Both the position numbers and the translations under genes were made by a program. Below are positions 18,731 through 31,003 of a stretch of DNA of 64,000 bases, piece after piece; positions within the stretch are counted from its first letter, which is position 1; each line of letters starts with the position of its first letter. The notes beneath the pieces are model-generated. The model searched no databases. It was not told where the DNA came from and was given only the letters and a program-made list of their open reading frames with translations. Source of the stretch: Betaproteobacteria bacterium (GTDB lineage Bacteria; Pseudomonadota; Gammaproteobacteria; Burkholderiales; Rhodocyclaceae); assembly GCA_009779265.1 (NCBI GenBank), contig WREP01000010.1:1-64000 (forward strand), in the 5' to 3' direction.

Positions 18731-21433
18731 TCATTTCAACTGTTCCCCGATCCACTCCCACTGTCTGTCCTTGACCATCACGAAGCGGCAGCGTCCTTCG
18801 GAGAGACTGGCCCACAGGCCGCCGATCAGGCGGTCATCCGCCGCCGCGTCCCAGCGGTCCGCCCCCTTGTATTCAACGGCAAGAACCGGCCCCGGCCGCC
18901 CTTCCGCGTCGGGTAGTTGGCACAGAAAATCCGGGTAGAAACGGCCATCGGCTTTTTGCAGGAAAAAGGAGCAGCCTTCGCGCCGCACGAGGTTGCGTAC
19001 CCAGAATTGGATATGGCCTTTCTGGGCCAGCATGTCCAACTGGCAGGCGCACTCGAACTCTTCCTTGCTGTCGAAATCGCCGATGCGCCCGTAGAAGTGC
19101 TTCCTGAAGTCGGAAGCAGGTCCGAAACGTCCATCATAGTCTCGGCTGGGCGCGTAAGCCTGGGCGTGAAACTCAAAAAGATATTGATCGCTCACCGCCA
19201 CGCGCAATGTCGCGTCATCGCCAAACAGCGTCTGCTGAAAAGCTTGGCTGACCGCCTGCTTGCGAAGTTCACGAAGGCGCGCTTCCAGCCGGTTGCGAAT
19301 CAGGAATTTCTGCAAATTGGCGCGGGCCAGCGTAAAGCCGGATTGCTGAAGCAGCTTGGTCAGCCATGCGGCGACAAAAGCCAGTTTGCTGGCGTGGGTG
19401 AGCGATGGTTCGGGCAGGTTGCGGCACAACCATGCCGCAAGGCGCGTTTCGTCCCAGTTTTCCGGCTGCCAGACCAAGCCAAGATCGCGTTGCAGATCGG
19501 GAAGAAAGCGCGAAGTCACCTTGCCGCTCTTTTCATCGACGTCGATCTCGCCGCCTTCCGATGCCTTCATGCCCGCGCCGAGCGTCGTCAGATCATCCGC
19601 TGTCGGGGCGGCATCGTAGGGCGACAAGTCCCACGGATAATCCAAGACCTCCGGGTCATCGAACAAAACCAGTTCGCCCTGCACACGCAAGGCCAACTGC
19701 GGAACGCGAAAGCGTTCGCCCAATTCGGCGGGCGTTTGAAAGAATTCAATGGCCGTGGTGCGGCTTGTTTCGGCGGCCTGCACAATCGCCGCCGCCGCGT
19801 TTTCCGATGTGACCGTTACCTTGAGAATTTCGGCCTCATCCTCGGTCAAGGGCGCGCCGATGGTCAGCGTATTGAGCTTGCCGTCCCAACTTACTTTGTC
19901 GCGCACTGATTTGTGCACGCTCTTGAGATCGGGCTTTTCCGGCAGCGTAATCGCCACTGGATGAAAGACCGCCCGTCCGCCGCCGAAGTCCAGCCGCGCC
20001 TGCTCGGCCTTGGCGGCGGTCACGAAATCGCCCACCTCGCGCCGCTCGAAACCGGCGCCCGCAACCAGCCGATCTCGCAGCGCGCCCGCCGTCTCGGCAA
20101 AGTTGCGCGACACCACGAAGGCATATGACTGATTCAGCGCGCGGGCGCTGCGCTGCGCGGCATTGGGCTGGCGCAGCACGCGCCCAAGCAACTGCTCTAC
20201 CGCCGTTGATGACGACAGCGAGGCCATGCTCACCAGAATGTAGGCAAAGGGGCAGTCCCAGCCCTCGGCCAGCGCCTTTTGCGTGATGACGAACTTCACC
20301 GGGCAGGCCGGGTCGGCAATGCCCGGCTTGTAATCCGCATCGAGCTGCTCCAGCCCTTTTTCTTCACCGGTCGCCACCACAATTTCACTGGCCGGAATGC
20401 CGTGATTGCTCATCAGCTCGTTACGAAGCTTTTCGTAATCCAGCGTCTCCACGCCAGCGCGGCGCGGTTCCGACTGAATCAACACCAGTGGGCGCAGGTA
20501 CGGTGCACCGACCCGGCGCTCTTCATCGGCCAGCTTGTGCAGGGCGTCGCGCCGCCCAATGGCGTCCGCCAGACACTGCTGCCAGTTGGGTTCCGTTTCC
20601 AGCACCACGGGCAGTTTGATCATTTCTTCCGCCTTCAACTCGGCGGCGGAAACGCTGTGCAGCACGTTGCTGGGCGTGCGTTCCAGATCCGGCGTGGCTG
20701 TCAGCTCCATCACGCCGCTGGGGCGAAAGCGCGCCAGCATGTCGAAAGCCAGTGGCGTGCGGCTGTTGTGCGCCTCATCGACGATGACGAAGGGGCGGCG
20801 CAGGCGCAGTACGTTCGCCAGCGAATAGGGCGTGGTGCGTTCGCTGCCCTCGCCATCGGTCAGCAATTCCTCGCGCTGGCCGGGCGAAAGATTGTCGAAG
20901 TGGTGCATCAGCGCGCCGTTGCTCTGATACACCTTGCGGCATTCTTCTTCTTCCACCTGAAACGCCTGCCGGGTGGCGACGATGACCGTGGTCGAGGTAT
21001 CCAGCGTGGCGCGGGTGACGCTCTTGGCTTCTTCCAGATCCAGCACCGTGATTGGCCCTGCCTCGCGTAGCGCAGCGTGATAAGGGTGTGTAAGATTCTT
21101 TAACGCCCTGATCGTCTGCTCGCGGATGGGCTTGCTCGGCGTCAGCCACAAAATCACGCTGTACTCGCAGCGCAGCAGATGCGTATTGACCAGCGCCACG
21201 CTTTTGGCCGCCAGCCAGGTCTTGCCGCCGCCGGTCGGCACGCGCAGGCAGAAATACGGCATGTCAGACGGAAAGCCGGACAGCGGGTTGTACGGATTGC
21301 CGCGTCCCCACAGGCGTTCGGTGGTGGCGGTAAAAGCAATCGAAGGCGAGGGCAGTTCGTGACAGGTTTTGAAATAAGCCTCCACGCTGTCGAGTACCTG
21401 CTGCTGATAGGTTTTTGGCGTGAACGTGGTCAT
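18731..21433 (-). CDS. res: type III restriction enzyme, Res subunit
   Basis: A 900-residue helicase-nuclease. Walker A is VPTGGGKTWLA (residues 65-75), the DEAH box is VIVDEAHNSRTP near residue 218, helicase motif VI is VEQLLGRVLRQP, and a C-terminal PD-(D/E)xK-type nuclease is seen in FYPDFLCQLPD followed by AVEYKG near residues 835-860. It works only in complex with Mod, cutting DNA between opposed unmethylated sites. ATG 21433 lies 3 bases after the stop of full-length mod, so its translation is probably coupled to mod. Confidence 0.94.
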   Translation of the reverse strand: MTTFTPKTYQQQVLDSVEAYFKTCHELPSPSIAFTATTERLWGRGNPYNPLSGFPSDMPYFCLRVPTGGGKTWLAAKSVALVNTHLLRCEYSVILWLTPSKPIREQTIRALKNLTHPYHAALREAGPITVLDLEEAKSVTRATLDTSTTVIVATRQAFQVEEEECRKVYQSNGALMHHFDNLSPGQREELLTDGEGSERTTPYSLANVLRLRRPFVIVDEAHNSRTPLAFDMLARFRPSGVMELTATPDLERTPSNVLHSVSAAELKAEEMIKLPVVLETEPNWQQCLADAIGRRDALHKLADEERRVGAPYLRPLVLIQSEPRRAGVETLDYEKLRNELMSNHGIPASEIVVATGEEKGLEQLDADYKPGIADPACPVKFVITQKALAEGWDCPFAYILVSMASLSSSTAVEQLLGRVLRQPNAAQRSARALNQSYAFVVSRNFAETAGALRDRLVAGAGFERREVGDFVTAAKAEQARLDFGGGRAVFHPVAITLPEKPDLKSVHKSVRDKVSWDGKLNTLTIGAPLTEDEAEILKVTVTSENAAAAIVQAAETSRTTAIEFFQTPAELGERFRVPQLALRVQGELVLFDDPEVLDYPWDLSPYDAAPTADDLTTLGAGMKASEGGEIDVDEKSGKVTSRFLPDLQRDLGLVWQPENWDETRLAAWLCRNLPEPSLTHASKLAFVAAWLTKLLQQSGFTLARANLQKFLIRNRLEARLRELRKQAVSQAFQQTLFGDDATLRVAVSDQYLFEFHAQAYAPSRDYDGRFGPASDFRKHFYGRIGDFDSKEEFECACQLDMLAQKGHIQFWVRNLVRREGCSFFLQKADGRFYPDFLCQLPDAEGRPGPVLAVEYKGADRWDAAADDRLIGGLWASLSEGRCRFVMVKDRQWEWIGEQLK

Positions 21434-21436
21434 GGC

Positions 21437-23064
<1,628 letters not shown>

Positions 23065-23142
23065 TCAGCCCATTCCTTCAAATTTTGCACAATGGCGGTT
23101 GTATATCAGCCAAAATTCCCTACGCAGGGCGTAGAGGATTCA

Positions 23143-23328
23143 TCAGCCTTTCTTTTCTTCCCGCAGTTGTTCGGCAGAAATACGCACCAGCTTGCCATCC
23201 TGTACCACGATGATGGCTGTGTTGGTTTGTATCGCCGTCTGGCGAGCCAGTTCCGCCGCACGCTCCATGGCCGCAAGCGACGCGCGCAAGTCCGGGTTTT
23301 TGGCCTTGTACAGTTCCTCTGGTTTCAT
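23143..23328 (-). CDS. small partner protein of the zeta-like ATPase (putative antitoxin)
   Basis: A 61-residue protein with a helical first half (LRASLAAMERAAELARQTA) and a short beta segment IIVVQDGKLVRIS. Its ATG 23328 overlaps the stop of the upstream zeta-like gene (ATGA), which is why this start is preferred over ATG 23343. Pairing with a zeta-type P-loop protein suggests an antitoxin or accessory role. It is not a classical epsilon antitoxin by sequence. Confidence 0.7.
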   Translation of the reverse strand: MKPEELYKAKNPDLRASLAAMERAAELARQTAIQTNTAIIVVQDGKLVRISAEQLREEKKG

Positions 23329-23858
23329 GAGTTTTCTCCCCATTCCAGCATGATTGGCGTGGCGCCGAAGTTGTCATACAGCACCCAATCATCCACGGCA
23401 TCGCGATAATGCAGTTCAAAATTTTTCCAGCCTGCGGCAAACCGGCGACGGATGACCGGCTCCGGTATATCGTGACCGCCTTGGCGCAGCCGTTCGGCCA
23501 CGCGCGCAATGGCTGTTTCGACATTGGGCAGACTCAGAAAGAACAGGCTGACACGATACCCCTGCGCACGCCATTGTCTGATATGCCGCAGATAACCCAA
23601 GCCGGATAGCGTTGTTTCAAAAGCAAAGCTTTCGCCACGTTGCGCGTGTTGTTCAATTTCTTCCAACATCAGACGGCCTGCCTTGATAGCCGCTGTCTCC
23701 GGCGCGAACGGTGCAAGTCCAGCAGCGATCAGATCAGCATTCACGAAACGCGGAAGCTGTGCCTCGGCAGGCAAAAAAGAGCGGGCGAAAGTTGTTTTCC
23801 CCGCCCCATTGGGACCGGCGATGATAATGATTTTACGGCCGGTAGCGTCATTTTTCAT
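23325..23858 (-). CDS. zeta-toxin-like P-loop ATPase/kinase
   Basis: A 177-residue protein with Walker A GPNGAGKTTFARSFLP near residues 15-30 and FVNADLIAAGLAPFAPE, the usual zeta-toxin stretch with an Asn-Ala-Asp, then GESFAFETTLSG. Classical zeta toxins phosphorylate UDP-N-acetylglucosamine. Short chromosomal relatives like this one are often of unknown activity. It heads a leftward run of zeta-like gene, small partner, mod, res, vapB and vapC. Confidence 0.85.
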   Translation of the reverse strand: MKNDATGRKIIIIAGPNGAGKTTFARSFLPAEAQLPRFVNADLIAAGLAPFAPETAAIKAGRLMLEEIEQHAQRGESFAFETTLSGLGYLRHIRQWRAQGYRVSLFFLSLPNVETAIARVAERLRQGGHDIPEPVIRRRFAAGWKNFELHYRDAVDDWVLYDNFGATPIMLEWGENS

Positions 23859-23895
23859 GATGATCGGTTATTCACAGCCGGTTGCCGCCAGCCGT

Positions 23896-25167
23896 TCAAG
23901 CCGCCTTCAACGCCTGGTCGAGGTCGGCGATCAGGTCGTCGATGTGTTCGATGCCGATCGAGAGGCGGATCATGTCTTCGGAGACGCCGGCCTTGGTCAG
24001 TTCTTCCGGCGATAACTGGCGGTGCGTGGTGGTGGCCGGGTGGCAGGCGAGGGTTTTGCAGTCGCCGATATTGACCAGGCGGGTGACCAGTTGCAGCGCG
24101 TCCTGGAACCTGCCGCCGGCTTCGCGGCCGCCCTTGACGCCGAAGGTGAGGATGCCGGAGGCGCGGCCGCCCAGGTATTTTTGCACCAGCGCGTGATCCT
24201 TGTGGTCGGGCAGGCCGGCGTAATTGACCCAGCCGACCTTGGCGTGGTCTTGCAGGAAGCGGGCGATTTTCAGCGCATTGGCGCAGATGCGGTCCAGGCG
24301 CAGGGCCAGCGTTTCGATGCCTTGCAGGATGAGGAAGGCGTTGAAGGGGCTGATGGCGGCGCCCATGTTGCGCAGTGGCACGACGCGGGCGCGGCCGATG
24401 TAGGCGGCCGGGCCGAGCGCCTCGGTGTAGACGACGCCGTGGTAAGAGGCATCCGGCTCGTTGAGGTTCTTGAACCTGTCCTTGTGCTCGGCCCAGGGGA
24501 ATTTGCCGCTATCGACGATGATGCCGCCGAGCGAATTGCCGTGGCCGCCCAGGTATTTGGTCAGGGCGTGGACGACGATGTCGGCGCCGTGCTCGAAGGG
24601 GCGGCACAGGTAGGGCGAGGGCACGGTGTTGTCGACGATGACCGGCACGCCGTGGCGGTGGGCGATTTCGGCCAGTTTCTCGAAATCGGTGATGTTGCCG
24701 AGCGGGTTGCCGATGGATTCGCAATACACGGCCTTGGTCTTGTCGTCGATCAGCTTCTCGAAAGCCTGCGGATCGCGGTAGTCGGCGAAGCGCACCTCGA
24801 TGCCGTACTGCGGCAGGGTGTGGGCGAACAGGTTGTAGGTGCCGCCGTACAGGGTGCTGGAGGTGACGATGTTGTCGCCGACCTGGGCGATGGTCTGGAT
24901 GGCGGCGGTAATGGCGGCCATGCCGGACGCCATCGCCAGCGCGGCGATGCCGCCTTCCATCGCGGCGACGCGCTTTTCCAGCACATCCTGGGTCGGGTTC
25001 ATGATGCGCGTGTAGATGTTGCCGGCCACCTTCAGGTCGAACAGGTCGGCCCCGTGCTGGGTGCTGTCGAAGGCGTAGGAGGTGGTCTGATAGATGGGAA
25101 CGGCGACCGCCTTGGTGGTCGGATCGGGTGTGTAACCGCCGTGCACGGCGAGCGTTTCGATTTTCAT
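23896..25167 (-). CDS. metY: O-acetylhomoserine aminocarboxypropyltransferase / cysteine synthase
   Basis: A 423-residue PLP enzyme of the Cys/Met metabolism family. It makes homocysteine from O-acetylhomoserine and sulfide. The start METLAVHGGYTPDP-like MKIETLAVHGG, the YTRIMNPTQDVLEKRVAAMEGG block, VIVDNT and the PLP Lys in HALTKYLGGHGNSLGG (about residue 210) are present. The length of about 420 and the acidic long form fit MetY rather than MetB or MetC. Confidence 0.93.
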   Translation of the reverse strand: MKIETLAVHGGYTPDPTTKAVAVPIYQTTSYAFDSTQHGADLFDLKVAGNIYTRIMNPTQDVLEKRVAAMEGGIAALAMASGMAAITAAIQTIAQVGDNIVTSSTLYGGTYNLFAHTLPQYGIEVRFADYRDPQAFEKLIDDKTKAVYCESIGNPLGNITDFEKLAEIAHRHGVPVIVDNTVPSPYLCRPFEHGADIVVHALTKYLGGHGNSLGGIIVDSGKFPWAEHKDRFKNLNEPDASYHGVVYTEALGPAAYIGRARVVPLRNMGAAISPFNAFLILQGIETLALRLDRICANALKIARFLQDHAKVGWVNYAGLPDHKDHALVQKYLGGRASGILTFGVKGGREAGGRFQDALQLVTRLVNIGDCKTLACHPATTTHRQLSPEELTKAGVSEDMIRLSIGIEHIDDLIADLDQALKAA

Positions 25168-25232
25168 TGGGGAAGTCTTTCGCTGGTTTTTTTTGGGGAA
25201 AACAAACAGTTTAGCAGCCGCTGCCGGTCAAG

Positions 25233-27138
<1,906 letters not shown>

Positions 27139-27147
27139 GGCAGCGGC

Positions 27148-27175
27148 GTAGGGGCGAATAATTATTCGCCCCTAC
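27148..27175. repeat. 28-bp dispersed palindrome, copy 2
   Basis: A perfect palindrome with arms GTAGGGGCGAATAA and TTATTCGCCCCTAC, between the start of mnmC (27138) and the stop of lysS (27183). As RNA it would fold as a hairpin between two leftward genes. Confidence 0.9.
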
Positions 27176-27182
27176 AAATCCA

Positions 27183-28688
27183 TCATTCCTTCCGCATCTG
27201 CGGGAACAGAATCACATCGCGGATGGCCGGCGAATCGGTGAGCAGCATGATCAGGCGGTCGATGCCGATGCCGCAGCCGCCGGTTGGCGGCAGGCCGTAT
27301 TCGAGGGCGCGGATGAAATCGGCGTCGTAATACATCGCCTCCTCGTCGCCGGCTTCCTTGGCCTTGGCCTGTTCCAGGAAGCGGGCCGCCTGGTCCTCGG
27401 CGTCGTTGAGTTCGGAGAAGCCGTTGGCGATTTCGCGGCCGACGATGAACAGTTCGAAGCGCTCGGTGATTTCCGGGTTGTTGTCGGAAGCGCGGGCGAG
27501 CGGCGAGACTTCGACCGGGTAGTCGATGATGAAGGTCGGGTCCCAGCACTGTGCCTCGGCGCAGGCTTCGAACAACTGCAATTGCAGGCTGCCCAAGCCG
27601 CCCGGCTTGATCTTCTCGCCGAAAGCCTGAATCTGCGCCTTGAGCCAGTCGGCGTCGGCCAGTTGGGCGTCGGTGAATTCCGGGTGCTGGCGCTGGATGG
27701 CCTGATTGATGGTCAGGCGCAGGAAAGGCTTGGACAAATCCAGTTCGCGACCCTGATAGACGAACACCTCGCGCCCCAGCGCCTCGCGCGCGGCATGACG
27801 CAGCAGGCCCTCGGTGAAATCCATCAGCGTGTGGTAATTCGCATACGCCTCATAGAATTCCATCATCGTGAATTCCGGGTTGTGGCGCGGCGAAAGCCCC
27901 TCGTTGCGGAAATTGCGGTTGATTTCGAAAACCTTCTCGAAACCGCCGACGACCAGGCGCTTCAGGTACAACTCCGGGGCGATGCGCAGGAACTGCCGCA
28001 TGTCGAGCGCGTTGTGGTGGGTGACGAAGGGCTTGGCCGCCGCGCCGCCGGGGATCGGGTGCATCATCGGCGTTTCGACTTCCATGAAGCCGTGGCCGCA
28101 CATGTAATTGCGGATCGAGGCGACGATGGCCGAGCGGGCGCGGAAGGTGAAGCGCGTCTCCTCGTTCATGATGAGGTCGACGTAACGCTGGCGGTATTTC
28201 AACTCCTGATCGGCCAGGCCGTGGAATTTGTCCGGCAGGGGGCGCAGCGACTTGGTCAGGAGGCGGATTTCGCTGACCTGGATCGACAGCTCGCCGGTCC
28301 GCGTTTTCATCAGGGTGCCGGCCACGCCGAGAATGTCGCCCAAATCCCAATTCTTGAACGCGGCGTAGGCTTCCTCGCCGACCCGGTCGCGGGCGACGTA
28401 AATCTGGATGCGGCCCGACAAATCCTGCAAGGTGGCGAACGAAGCCTTGCCCATGACGCGCTTCAACATCATCCGGCCGGCGACCTTGACCGCGACCGGC
28501 AAGCCTTCCAGTTCCTCGGCGCTCTTGTCGCCGTAAACCTCGTGCAGCTTGGCGGCGGTATTCTCGCGCTGGAAGTCGTTGGGGAAAGCCCGGCCCGTCT
28601 TGCGCCACTCGGCGAGCTTGGCGCGGCGCTCGGCGATGATGTGGTTCTCGTCGGGCGGGAGCGGGGATTGCTGTTCGGCGTTGGACAT
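27183..28688 (-). CDS. lysS: lysyl-tRNA synthetase, class II
   Basis: A 501-residue class IIb synthetase that charges tRNA-Lys. It has an N-terminal OB-fold anticodon domain ([21 protein letters not shown]), motif 2 in [21 protein letters not shown] and motif 3 in [18 protein letters not shown] 28688 is chosen because AAGGATTTTTC precedes it and [16 protein letters not shown] is a normal start. The frame stays open upstream without homology. It normally follows prfB; here about 1.1 kb of small genes separates them. Confidence 0.97.
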   Translation of the reverse strand: MSNAEQQSPLPPDENHIIAERRAKLAEWRKTGRAFPNDFQRENTAAKLHEVYGDKSAEELEGLPVAVKVAGRMMLKRVMGKASFATLQDLSGRIQIYVARDRVGEEAYAAFKNWDLGDILGVAGTLMKTRTGELSIQVSEIRLLTKSLRPLPDKFHGLADQELKYRQRYVDLIMNEETRFTFRARSAIVASIRNYMCGHGFMEVETPMMHPIPGGAAAKPFVTHHNALDMRQFLRIAPELYLKRLVVGGFEKVFEINRNFRNEGLSPRHNPEFTMMEFYEAYANYHTLMDFTEGLLRHAAREALGREVFVYQGRELDLSKPFLRLTINQAIQRQHPEFTDAQLADADWLKAQIQAFGEKIKPGGLGSLQLQLFEACAEAQCWDPTFIIDYPVEVSPLARASDNNPEITERFELFIVGREIANGFSELNDAEDQAARFLEQAKAKEAGDEEAMYYDADFIRALEYGLPPTGGCGIGIDRLIMLLTDSPAIRDVILFPQMRKE

Positions 28689-28828
28689 GAAAAATCCTTG
28701 GATGTTGAATTGATTGCGGGCAAGCGCGTGTAACCCTGAATTTTCGCCCATTCGGGCAGGTCGGGACAAGTTTGCCGCCCTTGACGCCGGGCATATACAC
28801 TGGCGGCCTGAACACAAGGGAGCTGCGC

Positions 28829-29176
28829 GTGGCAAAACTCATCCGACTGGCGGCCGTTGCCGCCGCCAGCCTGCAATTCGGCATGGCGCCGGCAACGGCG
28901 CAGAATATCATCGGCTTCGGCGACATGTCCTGCGCCGCCTGGGGCGCGGGCAAAAGCGATCCCGACCAGCACGCTACCCATGTTGCCTGGTTGCGCGGCT
29001 TTCTCAGCGGCCACAACTACGCCCTGCCTAGGCAGCAGGTCTCGGTCATCTCCAGCGGCACCATCGAGAACTACATCAACCGCTACTGCGCCAGCAATCC
29101 CAAAGGCAGCTTCGCCGACGGCGCGATGCGCTTGAGCGACCAGTTTTCCGGGCGGAATCAGGCGATACGGAAGTAG
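28829..29176 (+). CDS. small exported protein of unknown function
   Basis: From GTG 28829 (GGGAG ribosome binding site) the 115-residue product has a signal peptide ([17 protein letters not shown], cleavage near ATAQ). The mature part has two cysteines in SCAAWGAG and [10 protein letters not shown] and the stretch [15 protein letters not shown], a layout seen in small periplasmic proteins held by one disulfide. No named family is assigned. It is divergent from lysS. Confidence 0.75.
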   Translation: MAKLIRLAAVAAASLQFGMAPATAQNIIGFGDMSCAAWGAGKSDPDQHATHVAWLRGFLSGHNYALPRQQVSVISSGTIENYINRYCASNPKGSFADGAMRLSDQFSGRNQAIRK

Positions 29177-29233
29177 TTCTCAGGGCGGTCGTATGAATGT
29201 GCTGCAAGCCGAAAGTCTCCCGACACCCTGATT

Positions 29234-29260
29234 CCCTCGCCCCGCTCGGCGGGGCGAGGG
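29234..29260. repeat. GC-rich hairpin
   Basis: CCCTCGCCCCGC and GCGGGGCGAGGG form a 12-bp perfect stem with a TCG loop between two convergent genes. Without a T-run it is more likely a dispersed palindrome than a terminator. Confidence 0.6.
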
Positions 29261-29306
29261 AGAGCGCAAGCAACGCGCCTTTCCTGAGATTGCCTTCGCA
29301 AGTAGC

Positions 29307-29630
29307 TCAAGGGCGGTAAAACACCGCCAGCCAGATCGTGTGCTGCCCGGCTGGCGTCCAGTCGACGCGGTGGCGGCGGTGCGGGGCGATGTCGAGGCTG
29401 TCGCCGGCCCGCAGGTGGCGGGCTTCGGGCTCGTCGGCGAAGCGCAGCCTGGCTTCGCCTTGCAGAATGACGACCCATTCGCCGTCGGCCTGGTCGTACC
29501 AGAAACCGGGCGGGCTGCACTGGCCGCTGGAGACAATGCGCTCGATACGCAGGCCGGGACGGGCCAGCAGCTCACGGAATTGCTCGTCGCCGCCGAAGGC
29601 TGGCAGGTCGGTGAGAAGCTGGCCGTTCAT
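29307..29630 (-). CDS. cupin-domain protein
   Basis: A 107-residue single cupin barrel. The metal-site motif 1 appears as QADGEWVVILQGEARLRF (Glu but few His) and motif 2 as LRAGDSLDIAPHRRHRVDW. Proteins of this size can be metal-binding enzymes or sensors. The reaction is not readable. It lies between lysS and prfB on the same strand. Confidence 0.85.
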   Translation of the reverse strand: MNGQLLTDLPAFGGDEQFRELLARPGLRIERIVSSGQCSPPGFWYDQADGEWVVILQGEARLRFADEPEARHLRAGDSLDIAPHRRHRVDWTPAGQHTIWLAVFYRP

Positions 29631-29679
29631 GTTGCGCAGCGGTTACGGCGGTGAGAGCGGTTTGTTGCAAATGCCGCTT

Positions 29680-29758
29680 CTGGATTGCTTCGTCGCTCCG
29701 CTCCTCGCAATGACGCTGGAAAAACAGCCGTCATTGCGAGCGCAGCGAAGCAATCCAG
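29680..29758. repeat. imperfect inverted dispersed repeat
   Basis: Left arm 29680-29714 (TGGATTGCTTCGTCGCTCC onward to CGCAATGACG) and right arm 29729-29758 (CGTCATTGCGAGCGCAGCG to CAATCCAG) are near reverse complements with a 14-base spacer. This type of intergenic repeat is widespread in proteobacterial genomes. Confidence 0.8.
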
Positions 29759-29787
29759 TTTTGTCCGGTCTTGAATCAAAATCGCTC

Positions 29788-30892
29788 TTACACGCCCTGC
29801 TTCAGGCTGGCCGCGATGAAATCGTCGAGGTCGCCGTCGAGCACGGCCTGGGTGTTGCCGGTTTCGTGGTTGGTGCGCAGATCCTTGATGCGGCTTTGGT
29901 CGAGCACGTAGGAACGAATCTGGTGGCCCCAGCCGATGTCGGACTTGGCGTCTTCCAGCTTTTGCTGCTCGGCCTGCTGCTTGCGCAATTCGAGCTCGTA
30001 GAGGCGGGCGCGCAGCATCTGCCAGGCTTCGTCACGGTTGCGGTGCTGCGAGCGGTCGTTCTGACACTGCACGACGATGCCGCTCGGAATGTGCGTCAGG
30101 CGCACCGCCGAATCGGTCTTGTTGATGTGCTGGCCGCCAGCGCCGGAGGCGCGGTAGGTGTCGGTGCGCACGTCGGCGGGATTGATCTCGATCTCGATCG
30201 AATCGTCGACCTCGGGATAAACGAACACCGAAGTAAAACTGGTGTGCCGGCGGGCGTTGGAATCGAAGGGCGATTTGCGCACCAGGCGGTGGATGCCGGT
30301 TTCGGTGCGCAGCGTGCCGTAGGCGTAGTCGCCGGTGAATTTGACGGTGGCGCTCTTGATGCCGGCCACGTCGCCTTCTGATTCTTCCATCACCTCAAGC
30401 TGGAAGCCCTTTTTCTCGCCGAATTTCAGATACATGCGCAGCAGCATCGCCGCCCAGTCCTGCGCTTCGGTGCCGCCGGCTCCGGCCTGGATTTCCAGGA
30501 AGCAGGGCATGGGGTCGGAAGGGTTGCTGAACATGCGGCGGAATTCAAGCTCGGCCAGCTTCTTTTCCAGTTCGGCATTGTCGGCATCGACGGCGAGCAG
30601 GGTGTCGTCGTCGCCGTCGTCCCGGCCCATGGCGAACAGTTCGCGGCCATCCTTGACGCCGCCGTCCACGGTTTCGAGGACGAGCACCACGTCCTCCAGC
30701 GCCTTCTTCTCGCGGCCCAGTTCCTGGGCGCGCTTCGGATCATTCCAGATGCCCGGGTCTTCCAGTTCCCGGTTGAGCAGGGTCAGGCGTTCGCGTTTGT
30801 GGTCGTAGTCAAAGATACCTCCGCAACTCGGCGGCGCGCTGCGCCAGATCGTCGAGTTGGTTGGCGATACGATTCAGTTGTTCGGCTTCCAT
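29788..30892 (-). CDS. prfB: peptide chain release factor 2, made by programmed +1 frameshift
   Basis: RF2 recognises UGA and UAA stop codons. The first 27 codons from ATG 30892 ([20 protein letters not shown]...) end at an in-frame TGA (30811-30809). A +1 shift there joins [20 protein letters not shown] and the main body, giving 367 residues, the normal RF2 length. The peptidyl-hydrolysis motif GGQ is in [15 protein letters not shown]. The 3' part alone also reads as a frame starting at 30690. Confidence 0.96.
30808..30823 (-). promoter_or_regulatory. prfB programmed frameshift site
   Basis: The minus strand reads GGAGGTATCTTTGAC: an internal Shine-Dalgarno-like AGG, then the slippery CTT followed by TGA and C. 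This is the classical RF2 autoregulatory site. Low RF2 favours the shift at UGA. Confidence 0.95.
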
Positions 30893-31003
30893 GGTCTTCC
30901 TGCCTTGCGAAAACCTAATAGTATACCGCGCCGCACCGGAAGATCGCTGTGGGAGAATTGGGCAACTTTTTGAAAATCCAGGCGCGCACAAGGGAGGCGA
31001 CGC

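Noticed and set aside
29788-30892. prfB as a frameshifted pseudogene
   Set aside because: The in-frame TGA with upstream AGG and CTT is the known programmed frameshift of release factor 2, and both parts join to a full-length protein.
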